A DNA stretch of 64,000 nucleotides. Source: Urechidicola vernalis (GTDB lineage: Bacteria > Bacteroidota > Bacteroidia > Flavobacteriales > Flavobacteriaceae). Of this stretch, positions 44,516 to 50,963 are shown piece by piece. A program made the translations under genes and the position numbers. Below the pieces are notes generated by a model. The model saw only the letters and a list, made by a program, of their open reading frames with translations. It was not told the DNA's origin and did no database searches. The stretch covers positions 274,842-338,841 of the forward strand of contig NZ_JAVRHV010000003.1 in NCBI RefSeq assembly GCF_031846385.1, written 5' to 3'. Position 1 is the first letter of the stretch. Each line of letters starts with the position of its first letter.

Positions 44516-44658
44516 CTATTTTTTGTGACAAAATATCTCCATCCAATAATAGCTAACTGCCACTTTTTTGCATAGCTAGGATCTAATCCTTTTTTTGTAA
44601 AAGAAGGAAGTAAAATTTTATTAATTTTAGCTAGTGTTCTGAAAAGTTGTTTTTGCAT
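44509..44658 (-). CDS. short basic conserved flavobacterial protein, 49 residues
   Basis: ATG at 44658 opens a 49-residue frame: MQKQLFRTLAKINK, then LLPSFTKKGLD and QLAIIGWRYFVTK near the end. Its Lys/Arg-rich start and the AIIGWRYxVT end resemble a small conserved flavobacterial protein that some genomes label SsrA-binding protein. It is far too short to be SmpB and shares none of its domains that I can see. It lies 27 bases after the TlpA-like gene and 37 bases before tRNA-Arg. It may be the last gene of the BlaI operon. Function unknown. Confidence 0.6.
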   Translation of the reverse strand: MQKQLFRTLAKINKILLPSFTKKGLDPSYAKKWQLAIIGWRYFVTKNSL

Positions 44659-44685
44659 TTGGTAAAAATACAAAAAGGGAAATTA

Positions 44686-45471
44686 CTATTGTTTATCTAA
44701 AAGTTTTTGAATTTCAATGGCTAATTTATCCACTCCAGCTTCAGAATATCCTGTAGAGACATATTGGATAACTCCGTTTTGGTCTATTAAAAAGTTTTTA
44801 GGTATGGAGCCAGAAGCATATAAATCCCAAATTGCTTTATTAGAATCATACCCAACACTGAAGTTGATACCATCTTTAGCCAATTTCTTCATTTTTTTTA
44901 CAACCTTTTCCTTGCTTTCTCCAATAGATATTGGAATAAACACAAATTCAGATTCTTTAAATGGATTCAAAATTTTATCTGGCATGTCATAAAACTCCAT
45001 AATGCAAGGTGCACACCAAGTAGCCCAAAAATTAAGTAGTACAACTTTCCCTTTAAGTTCATTTAGTTCAATAGTCGTTTCGTCAATCATTTGCACGTTA
45101 AAATTCTTAGCAACGTCATTTATGTTTAATAGAAACTCTTGCACAGCTACCCTTTTAGGGTGAACTATTTTTTTCTTTGTTCTTTTCCGTTCTGCTTTTT
45201 CGAATTCTGTGAGTAATATCACGGTTACTATAAATTGTTTGTCACCAATTTTATCACCATGTAAATTATATAGTTCGTCTCTTTTCTTTTGACTAACTCC
45301 TTTGTTCATCGATTTAATGTCACCATTTTTAGAGTATGTTGAAACCTGTTCTTTCGAAACGATTTCATCGTTGATAATAATTACATAGTCGGGTCTTTTT
45401 GAAACCTTGGTTTGTGCAGAAATTGAAAATGTAATTGAAAGTGCTAAGAATAGATATAATATTTTAGACAT
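44686..45471 (-). CDS. TlpA-like thioredoxin-fold protein
   Basis: 261 residues with a signal peptide (to ISAQ), a novel-looking N-terminal region (20-115, charged) and a C-terminal AhpC/TSA-redoxin domain with the active site WCAPC (Cys153, Cys156), preceded by LKGKVVLLNFWAT and followed by the cis-Pro segment GSIPKNFLID. It probably reduces or monitors disulphides in the periplasm. It follows the carboxypeptidase-regulatory-domain gene by 22 bases, in the operon led by the BlaI repressor. Confidence 0.88.
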   Translation of the reverse strand: MSKILYLFLALSITFSISAQTKVSKRPDYVIIINDEIVSKEQVSTYSKNGDIKSMNKGVSQKKRDELYNLHGDKIGDKQFIVTVILLTEFEKAERKRTKKKIVHPKRVAVQEFLLNINDVAKNFNVQMIDETTIELNELKGKVVLLNFWATWCAPCIMEFYDMPDKILNPFKESEFVFIPISIGESKEKVVKKMKKLAKDGINFSVGYDSNKAIWDLYASGSIPKNFLIDQNGVIQYVSTGYSEAGVDKLAIEIQKLLDKQ

Positions 45472-45493
45472 TATCTTTAAGAAGTATTAGAAG

Positions 45494-46504
45494 TTAATTT
45501 AAATTAAAATTTAGAGGTAATTTAGTAGACATTCTTTTTTGTCCGAAGACACCACTAAAAATTAATGCGTTTGCTGGAGAATGATTTCCTGTTTGGTCAA
45601 TATAAAATGTATTTTGATCCTCTCTAAAAACCTTTATGTTTGAGAATTCTTTTTCTTTATATGTTACACCTATATTTTGTGTATTAAAAGAAACTTTCAC
45701 GAACAAATTCTCTTGTTCAGAAATTTCGAAATATTTATAGGGATCTACTTGGGCGTGATTACGATAGAAAATATAGTCATTTTCGGTTAAACTTCGATTT
45801 ACTAATGCTCTCATAAAATGTAGTAAAGAACCAGAATAAGTTTGATTTCTATTTTTTAAAACTGATTTTTTTGTTTTCTCATTCAATTCATTATAAAAAC
45901 TGGTTCCAATATAATAGACGCTTTGCGGTATTACAGAACCGAAAATATGATCCGAAAACTCTATTTCAAAATCCATTAAACTATAATAAATTTCATAGCC
46001 TAAATACTTGTTAATTATTTTAATCGGTTTATTAGAGTGGGCAGTTAAAGTATTCTCTGAAGAATTGTGAATTAATACGATGTCTTTTTCATTTTCTATT
46101 TTACAACGCGAAGCGGCATAATCATTTCCTAAAAATTCACGTTTGAAAATATGCATCTTTTTTGATCTACTCCACAAATCAAATTGGAGTTCAATCTCTT
46201 TTAATGAATTGGTTGAAGGAGTAAGAGAAATGGACATTTTATCCTCGAGTTCTACTGGTTTTAAGACTCTAGTTTCAAAACCAATAAAACTAATTATAAC
46301 ATTTGCGTTGTAAATGTTATTTAACTCTATATTCAGTTGAAAATAGCCTTCGAAATCTGAAGTAGTTCCAATAGAGGTGCCATCTAAATAAATAGTGGCA
46401 CCTACTAAAGGTTCTTTTGTTTTTATATCTAATATATGTCCAGATATATTTTGCGCACCTATCGTCTGGCAAAAGAACAGAAATAATAAAATTGATTTCT
46501 TCAA
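45494..46504 (-). CDS. exported protein with carboxypeptidase D regulatory-like domain
   Basis: 336 residues: signal peptide (to IGAQ), then a beta-sandwich CarboxypepD_reg-like domain (ISGHILDIKTKEPLVGATIYLDGTSIGTTSDFEGYF, residues 20-100), the module that also starts SusC-type receptors. The remainder (SRSKKMHIFKREFLGND, CKIENEKDIVL and on) is a conserved but unassigned C-terminal region seen in similar Bacteroidota proteins; no barrel or enzyme domain. It sits between the M56 sensor and the TlpA protein. Confidence 0.83.
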   Translation of the reverse strand: MKKSILLFLFFCQTIGAQNISGHILDIKTKEPLVGATIYLDGTSIGTTSDFEGYFQLNIELNNIYNANVIISFIGFETRVLKPVELEDKMSISLTPSTNSLKEIELQFDLWSRSKKMHIFKREFLGNDYAASRCKIENEKDIVLIHNSSENTLTAHSNKPIKIINKYLGYEIYYSLMDFEIEFSDHIFGSVIPQSVYYIGTSFYNELNEKTKKSVLKNRNQTYSGSLLHFMRALVNRSLTENDYIFYRNHAQVDPYKYFEISEQENLFVKVSFNTQNIGVTYKEKEFSNIKVFREDQNTFYIDQTGNHSPANALIFSGVFGQKRMSTKLPLNFNLN

Positions 46505-46525
46505 AGAATTTTTCTTTAAATATAT

Positions 46526-48214
46526 CTATTTCTTCTTAGTCGTAATTTCAATCACGCCATTTTTAGCCTTATCTCCATATTTTTTCTCAGCAGATTCTCC
46601 TTTTAATACATTCATGCTTTCAATGTTATTTGGATCTAAATCTTCCATAGATTTATAAGGCATTTCTTTTCCGTCTACAATTATTAAAGGTTTCTCATCA
46701 CTATCGGTTAATTTAATTTGTACGTCACTTTTACCATCGGTGTCTTCTCTTATGAATATTGCTCCTCCAGATTCACCTTCCGTTTTTATTTCAATTACTT
46801 CGTGTTTTTCTTTATCTCCTTCTTTCGTAACCCAAACGTTATTATCGCTCTTAATTTCAATGACTTTGTGCTCACCGTCATCAGTGATAATCTCAACAGT
46901 TTTCTCGCCTTCTTTCGTAACCCAAACATTTTTACCTTTCTTTATCTCTATAACTTGTGGCGTTTCTCCATTTGTTTTTATTTCTTTAATAATATGTTCT
47001 TCGTGTTCACCATCATTGGTTTTAATAACAATTACATTTTCTCCTTTTTCATGTAAATGACGATGTTCTTTAGTGTTCCCTATAGAAAGGTTTTTCCCTC
47101 CTTTTTCAAAACTTATTTTAATAGTGTTTATCGGTTCATCAGAACTTGTAGAAAAATTAGCACTCGAATGATTAGAACTTAAATCAATTTTAATTCCAGT
47201 TATTTCACCATCACTATTTCTCTTAATACTTTTAAATTTTGCAGTTATTCCTTTTTCAGAAAATAGAGTTGTCAATTTATCAAAATCCTTAGTTTCTTTC
47301 GTAATCAAATACGCTTCAATATTTTCATGAACTTCCTTTCCTTTTATTTCTTTTACCGTTGGTTTTTGAGCTACAACTTTTGTTTGGAACGTAAATACGA
47401 ATGCTGTTAATAGTGGTAATATTAAAGCAAACTTCCATTGGTTTTTATTTTGAGATTTGTTTTTGTGTAACATAATTATTCTTTTTTTGATTAATGAATT
47501 ATAAAAGTTATTAGCTAATACCAGTTGATTGGTATTTGTACTTGATTTAAGTAATAGTTTTTGATATGATCTTTTGCAGGTTAATTGTTCTTGCGATACA
47601 GAATCTGCTATAAACTCTAAATTTTGTTGTAAATCTTTTTTGTAAAACCAGGAAAACGGATTGAACCAAAACGTGATCGTCATGACTTGTGATAAAAGCA
47701 CATCGAAAGAATGCCACTGATAAGCATGTACCTTTTCATGGGTTAATATTTGTGTTAACTCCTCTTGTTTAAAAAGAGTTGGGTTGTAAACGATATATTG
47801 AAAAAATGAAAATGGAGAAATCGCTGCATCCGTCTCAATGATTTTAAAACCTTCAATATTTTTGGAGTTTCCTACGACAATAAATCTTAAAAGAGAACTC
47901 AAGGAAATGAGTAATTTAATTGAAATTAGCAGTACACCAGTTAAATAAATAAATTGAAATAACTGTAGCCAATCAAATGATTCTTTTACGGCAGTTGGTG
48001 CTGTTGAGGTGACATTGTCTAATATAAAGGGTAAGGTCGTTATTTGTTGTTCGGTATAAATCGGAACAACAATTAACGGAATACAAATAGAAGAGATGAT
48101 ACCAACAATTAGAAAAATTCGATTCGATTGAAAAAAAGTTTCTCGCTCTAGTAATAGTTTGTATACAATATAGAATATAGCGAGTATAGCCGATGCTTTT
48201 ATAAAATAGTCCAT
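46526..48214 (-). CDS. M56 (BlaR1/MecR1-like) membrane metallopeptidase with repeats and TonB-plug-like tail
   Basis: 562 residues. Four or so membrane helices surround the zinc site HEKVH (His159, Glu160, His163) and NLEFIAD (Glu200). After a further helix (about 265-285) the outer part carries VIEIK...NVWVTKEG repeats (two clear units of 30 residues, with a third degenerate VIEIK) and ends in a TonB-receptor plug-like segment (IIVDGKEM ... IESMNVLKG ... KNGVIEITTKK). There is no penicillin-binding domain as in true BlaR1. M56 sensors cleave or inactivate their BlaI partner; the blaI-like gene lies four bases upstream. The signal is unknown. Confidence 0.88.
   Translation of the reverse strand: MDYFIKASAILAIFYIVYKLLLERETFFQSNRIFLIVGIISSICIPLIVVPIYTEQQITTLPFILDNVTSTAPTAVKESFDWLQLFQFIYLTGVLLISIKLLISLSSLLRFIVVGNSKNIEGFKIIETDAAISPFSFFQYIVYNPTLFKQEELTQILTHEKVHAYQWHSFDVLLSQVMTITFWFNPFSWFYKKDLQQNLEFIADSVSQEQLTCKRSYQKLLLKSSTNTNQLVLANNFYNSLIKKRIIMLHKNKSQNKNQWKFALILPLLTAFVFTFQTKVVAQKPTVKEIKGKEVHENIEAYLITKETKDFDKLTTLFSEKGITAKFKSIKRNSDGEITGIKIDLSSNHSSANFSTSSDEPINTIKISFEKGGKNLSIGNTKEHRHLHEKGENVIVIKTNDGEHEEHIIKEIKTNGETPQVIEIKKGKNVWVTKEGEKTVEIITDDGEHKVIEIKSDNNVWVTKEGDKEKHEVIEIKTEGESGGAIFIREDTDGKSDVQIKLTDSDEKPLIIVDGKEMPYKSMEDLDPNNIESMNVLKGESAEKKYGDKAKNGVIEITTKKK
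46818..46927 (-). repeat. 90-bp direct repeat inside the M56 gene
   Basis: A 20-base block is identical at 46818-46837 and 46908-46927, exactly 90 bases (30 codons) apart, within longer similar units that encode NVWVTKEG. It marks an in-frame internal duplication. Confidence 0.7.
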
Positions 48215-48218
48215 CCTT

Positions 48219-48575
48219 TTATTTATTGCTTTCTATTAGTTTAATAATTTCCTTTAATTCTTCTATACTGATCTTTTCTTCTTTGGCAAAAAATGACACT
48301 ACATTTTTATAAGAGTTTTCAAAATAATTATTGATGGTCTTATTCATAAAGCCTTTACGATATTCTTCCTTCGGAATTGCAGGATAGTATTGATGAGTTT
48401 TGCCGTAAGCAACATGCTTAACAAAACCTTTCTCTTCCATTTTTCTAATAGTTGTTGAAACAGTATTGTAATGAGGAGAACTTTGAAGTTCTTCTACAAT
48501 TTCTTTTACAAATGCTCTCTCTAAATGCCAAAGGGCTTGCATTATCTCTTCTTCCTTGTTGGTTAGTTTTTCCAT
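48219..48575 (-). CDS. BlaI/MecI/CopY family transcriptional repressor
   Basis: 118 residues, the usual BlaI size. A winged-helix domain (EEIMQALWHLERAFVKEIVEEL ... YNTVSTTIRKMEEKGFVKHVAYGKTHQYYP) is followed by the helical dimerisation tail (FFAKEEKISIEELKEIIKL). BlaI repressors bind dyad operators and are removed by an M56 sensor. The sensor gene follows directly and a perfect dyad lies in the promoter 30-53 bases upstream, so it probably represses its own operon. Confidence 0.93.
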   Translation of the reverse strand: MEKLTNKEEEIMQALWHLERAFVKEIVEELQSSPHYNTVSTTIRKMEEKGFVKHVAYGKTHQYYPAIPKEEYRKGFMNKTINNYFENSYKNVVSFFAKEEKISIEELKEIIKLIESNK

Positions 48576-48599
48576 TTACACATTTAATATTGACTGAAA

Positions 48600-48630
48600 C
48601 AAACGTATAACTATTTTTATAGTTATACAA
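48600..48630 (-). promoter_or_regulatory. BlaI operon promoter with perfect operator dyad
   Basis: Inverted repeat GTATAACTAT (48605-48614) / ATAGTTATAC (48619-48628), four-base spacer. On the minus strand a TTG (48628-48630) and TACGTTTG (48600-48607) are 20 bases apart, so the dyad fills the promoter spacer, ideal for repression. Confidence 0.72.
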
Positions 48631-48706
48631 CTAATAAAATCGTTTTAACATAAAATTAAGTGAATTTGTTTTTGAAATTCTCTTAAGAAACACTTTCAAA
48701 TTCAAC

Positions 48707-48714
48707 TATATTTG
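48707..48714 (+). promoter_or_regulatory. -7 element before the antiporter gene
   Basis: TATATTTG followed by TG, 17 bases before the start codon; -33 element unclear. Confidence 0.5.
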
Positions 48715-48730
48715 TGCAAAACTTATTTTA

Positions 48731-49666
48731 ATGAATCTATTGTTTATAGTACTTGGCTTGGCCTTATTAATAGTAGGAGGGAACTGGTTGCTAAAATCTG
48801 CTGTTGGATTTTCTTTACGATTAAATATTCCAAAAATTGTAATAGGAATGACTGTAGTTTCATTTGCAACATCCGCTCCAGAACTCATAGTAAGTTTAAA
48901 GTCGGCCTTAAATGGTTATGCCGATTTAGCCTTGGGAAATGTAATAGGTTCAAATATTGCAAACTTAGGTTTGGTACTTGGAATAACAGTTATTATATCA
49001 ACTATTACAGTTCAAAAAAGTTTTTATAAAACAGATTGGCCTGTTATGATGATTGCATCTCTGCTCTTGTATTTCTTTATTATTTATGACGGAGAAATTC
49101 AAAAATTTGAAGGGCTAACCTTATTTCTTTTATTGATTGTGTTTTTGATTTATCTATTGCGATTTCAAAAAACTGCAGTTGTAGATGAAATGCCAGATGA
49201 TGATATTGAGTTGCCCTTATATAAAAATGTGTTTTTTTTAGCAATAGGCGCTTTAGCGCTTTGGGGTGGTTCTGAACTATTAATAGAAGGAGCTGTTTTA
49301 ATGGCTGTTGATTTAGGTGTTGGTGAAAGAATAATTGGAATTACAATAGTTTCTGTAGGAACTAGTATTCCGGAGTTAGCAGCCTCAGTAATTGCTGTCA
49401 TAAAAAAGGAAAAAGCAATTTCCTTAGGTAATTTAATAGGCTCAAACGTATTTAATATATTGGCGGTTTTAGGAATTACATCAATGATTACTCCGATAAA
49501 AGTAGGGGATCAAGCGCTGTTAACCAACGATATTTATTGGATGCTAGGGTTTGCGATTTTAGTTTTTCCATTGGTGTTTTTTCCATCAAAATTGAAATTG
49601 GGTAAATTGGAAGGTTTCATTTTACTAGGGCTATATATTTTCTTTATTTATCAAACTATAAATTAA
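48731..49666 (+). CDS. calcium/sodium antiporter (CaCA family)
   Basis: 311 residues with about ten membrane helices in two inverted halves. Each half has an alpha-repeat: VSFATSAPELIVS with LGNVIGSNIANLGLVLG, and VSVGTSIPELAAS with LGNLIGSNVFNILAVLG. The acidic residues in these repeats bind cations. It resembles YrbG-type exchangers that use sodium to expel calcium. Single gene with its own -7 box and terminator. Confidence 0.93.
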   Translation: MNLLFIVLGLALLIVGGNWLLKSAVGFSLRLNIPKIVIGMTVVSFATSAPELIVSLKSALNGYADLALGNVIGSNIANLGLVLGITVIISTITVQKSFYKTDWPVMMIASLLLYFFIIYDGEIQKFEGLTLFLLLIVFLIYLLRFQKTAVVDEMPDDDIELPLYKNVFFLAIGALALWGGSELLIEGAVLMAVDLGVGERIIGITIVSVGTSIPELAASVIAVIKKEKAISLGNLIGSNVFNILAVLGITSMITPIKVGDQALLTNDIYWMLGFAILVFPLVFFPSKLKLGKLEGFILLGLYIFFIYQTIN

Positions 49667-49675
49667 TGCATAAAA

Positions 49676-49702
49676 AAAGAGCCTTCAATTGAAGGCTCTT
49701 TT
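49676..49702. terminator. bidirectional terminator between antiporter and glnA
   Basis: Perfect palindrome with arms AAAAGAGCCTTCAA and TTGAAGGCTCTTTT between convergent genes. Confidence 0.88.
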
Positions 49703-49747
49703 AAATTATGAACATTGTGTTAAACAGATTTAACCAAAATAGTTAAA

Positions 49748-50761
49748 TTATTTAATTGGTTTAACCGTTTTAATAATTCTCGCAGCAATTTTATATGGAT
49801 CAGCATTTGAAGCAGGTCTTCTATCTTCTAGCCATCCTTTGTATCCTTTTTCTACAGCAATAATTGGAATACGAATAGATGCACCTCTATCAGAAACGCC
49901 CCAAGAGAAATCATTGATTGACGCGGTTTCATGTAAACCTGTCAATCGCTCATCATTATATTGTCCATAAACTGCAATATGCTCTTTTGTTACAGGTCTA
50001 AATGCCTCACAAATTTCAGCGTATTTTTCAGCAGATCCACACTCTCTCAATATTGAGTTAGAGAAGTTAGCATGCATTCCTGAACCATTCCAGTCTCCTT
50101 TAACTGGTTTTGGATGATATTCTATGTAATAGTGATGTTTTTCAGTTAAACGATCTAGTAAGTATCTTGCAATCCAAATTTCATCTCCTGCTTTCTTAGC
50201 ACCTTTTGCAAATAATTGAAATTCCCATTGTCCAGCAGCAACCTCTTGGTTAATACCTTCAAAGTTCAATCCAGCTTCAATACATAAATCAGCATGTTCT
50301 TCAACTAAATCTCTACCCCAAGTGTTTTTACCACCAACAGAGCAGTAATACATACCTTGTGGTCCTGGATACCCTCCAATTGGGAACCCTAATGGCAATT
50401 GAGTTCTAGAATCCATTAAAAAGTATTCTTGTTCAAATCCAAACCAAAAATCGTTATCATCATCATCAATAGTAGCACGTCCGTTTGATTCGTGTGGAGT
50501 ACCGTCAGCGTTGTAAACCTCAGTCATAACCAAATATCCGTTAATTCTAGCAGGATCAGGGTAAATTGCAACTGGTTTTAATAAACAATCAGAAGATCCA
50601 CCTTCTGCTTGCTGTGTAGATGAACCGTCAAAAGACCAATCTCCTAATTCTTCAATTGTTCCTTGAAAATTTTCGTGTTCTTCAACTTTAGTTTTACTTC
50701 TAAGATTTTGAGTTGGCTTATAACCATCCAACCAAATGTACTCTAATTTTATTTTAGCCAT
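49748..50761 (-). CDS. glnA: glutamine synthetase, GSII (beta-grasp) type
   Basis: 337 residues from the ATG at 50761 (MAKIKLEYIWLDGYKPTQNLRSKT). A longer frame upstream adds 39 residues of unrelated character and is rejected. The eukaryote-like GSII features are present: WSFDGSSTQQAEGG, FWFGFEQEYFLMD, EVAAGQWEFQ, NGSGMHANFS and the late SDRGASIRIP. It makes glutamine from glutamate and ammonia. It is divergent from a second, GSIII-type synthetase. Confidence 0.95.
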   Translation of the reverse strand: MAKIKLEYIWLDGYKPTQNLRSKTKVEEHENFQGTIEELGDWSFDGSSTQQAEGGSSDCLLKPVAIYPDPARINGYLVMTEVYNADGTPHESNGRATIDDDDNDFWFGFEQEYFLMDSRTQLPLGFPIGGYPGPQGMYYCSVGGKNTWGRDLVEEHADLCIEAGLNFEGINQEVAAGQWEFQLFAKGAKKAGDEIWIARYLLDRLTEKHHYYIEYHPKPVKGDWNGSGMHANFSNSILRECGSAEKYAEICEAFRPVTKEHIAVYGQYNDERLTGLHETASINDFSWGVSDRGASIRIPIIAVEKGYKGWLEDRRPASNADPYKIAARIIKTVKPIK

Positions 50762-50804
50762 AATTATATTTTGTTTAAATAGACAATTGAAAAATATTTC
50801 AGTG

Positions 50805-50812
50805 CAAATATA
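50805..50812 (-). promoter_or_regulatory. -7 element of glnA
   Basis: TATATTTG on the minus strand, 44 bases before the glnA start. Confidence 0.5.
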
Positions 50813-50879
50813 AAATATTTGACAAATACTCGTAAAAAATAGGGGTGATTTTAACATCTGTAATATTATTTTTATCAAT

Positions 50880-50899
50880 ACCCCATTTTTTAGGGGGTT
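50880..50899. promoter_or_regulatory. ACCCC/GGGGT dyad between the two glutamine synthetase genes
   Basis: ACCCC (50880-50884) and GGGGT (50895-50899, within a GGGGG run) flank an AT spacer; another AGGGGT lies at 50841-50846. G runs are rare in this AT-rich stretch, so these are candidate sites for a nitrogen-responsive regulator. Confidence 0.4.
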
Positions 50900-50963
50900 A
50901 AATTTTTAAAACAATATTTTATAAAGTTTAAATCATTATCTTCGCAAAAAGATATTTTGAACT

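Noticed and set aside
44509..44658. SmpB (SsrA-binding protein)
   Set aside because: At 49 residues it is a third of SmpB size and lacks its beta-barrel motifs; the name seen in some annotations is not supported.
46526..48575. Beta-lactam resistance operon (blaI-blaR1)
   Set aside because: The M56 protein has no penicillin-binding domain and there is no beta-lactamase gene next to it.
50762..50878. 39-residue N-terminal extension of GSII glutamine synthetase
   Set aside because: The extension contains the -7 promoter box and has no family similarity; MAKIKLEY is the standard start.
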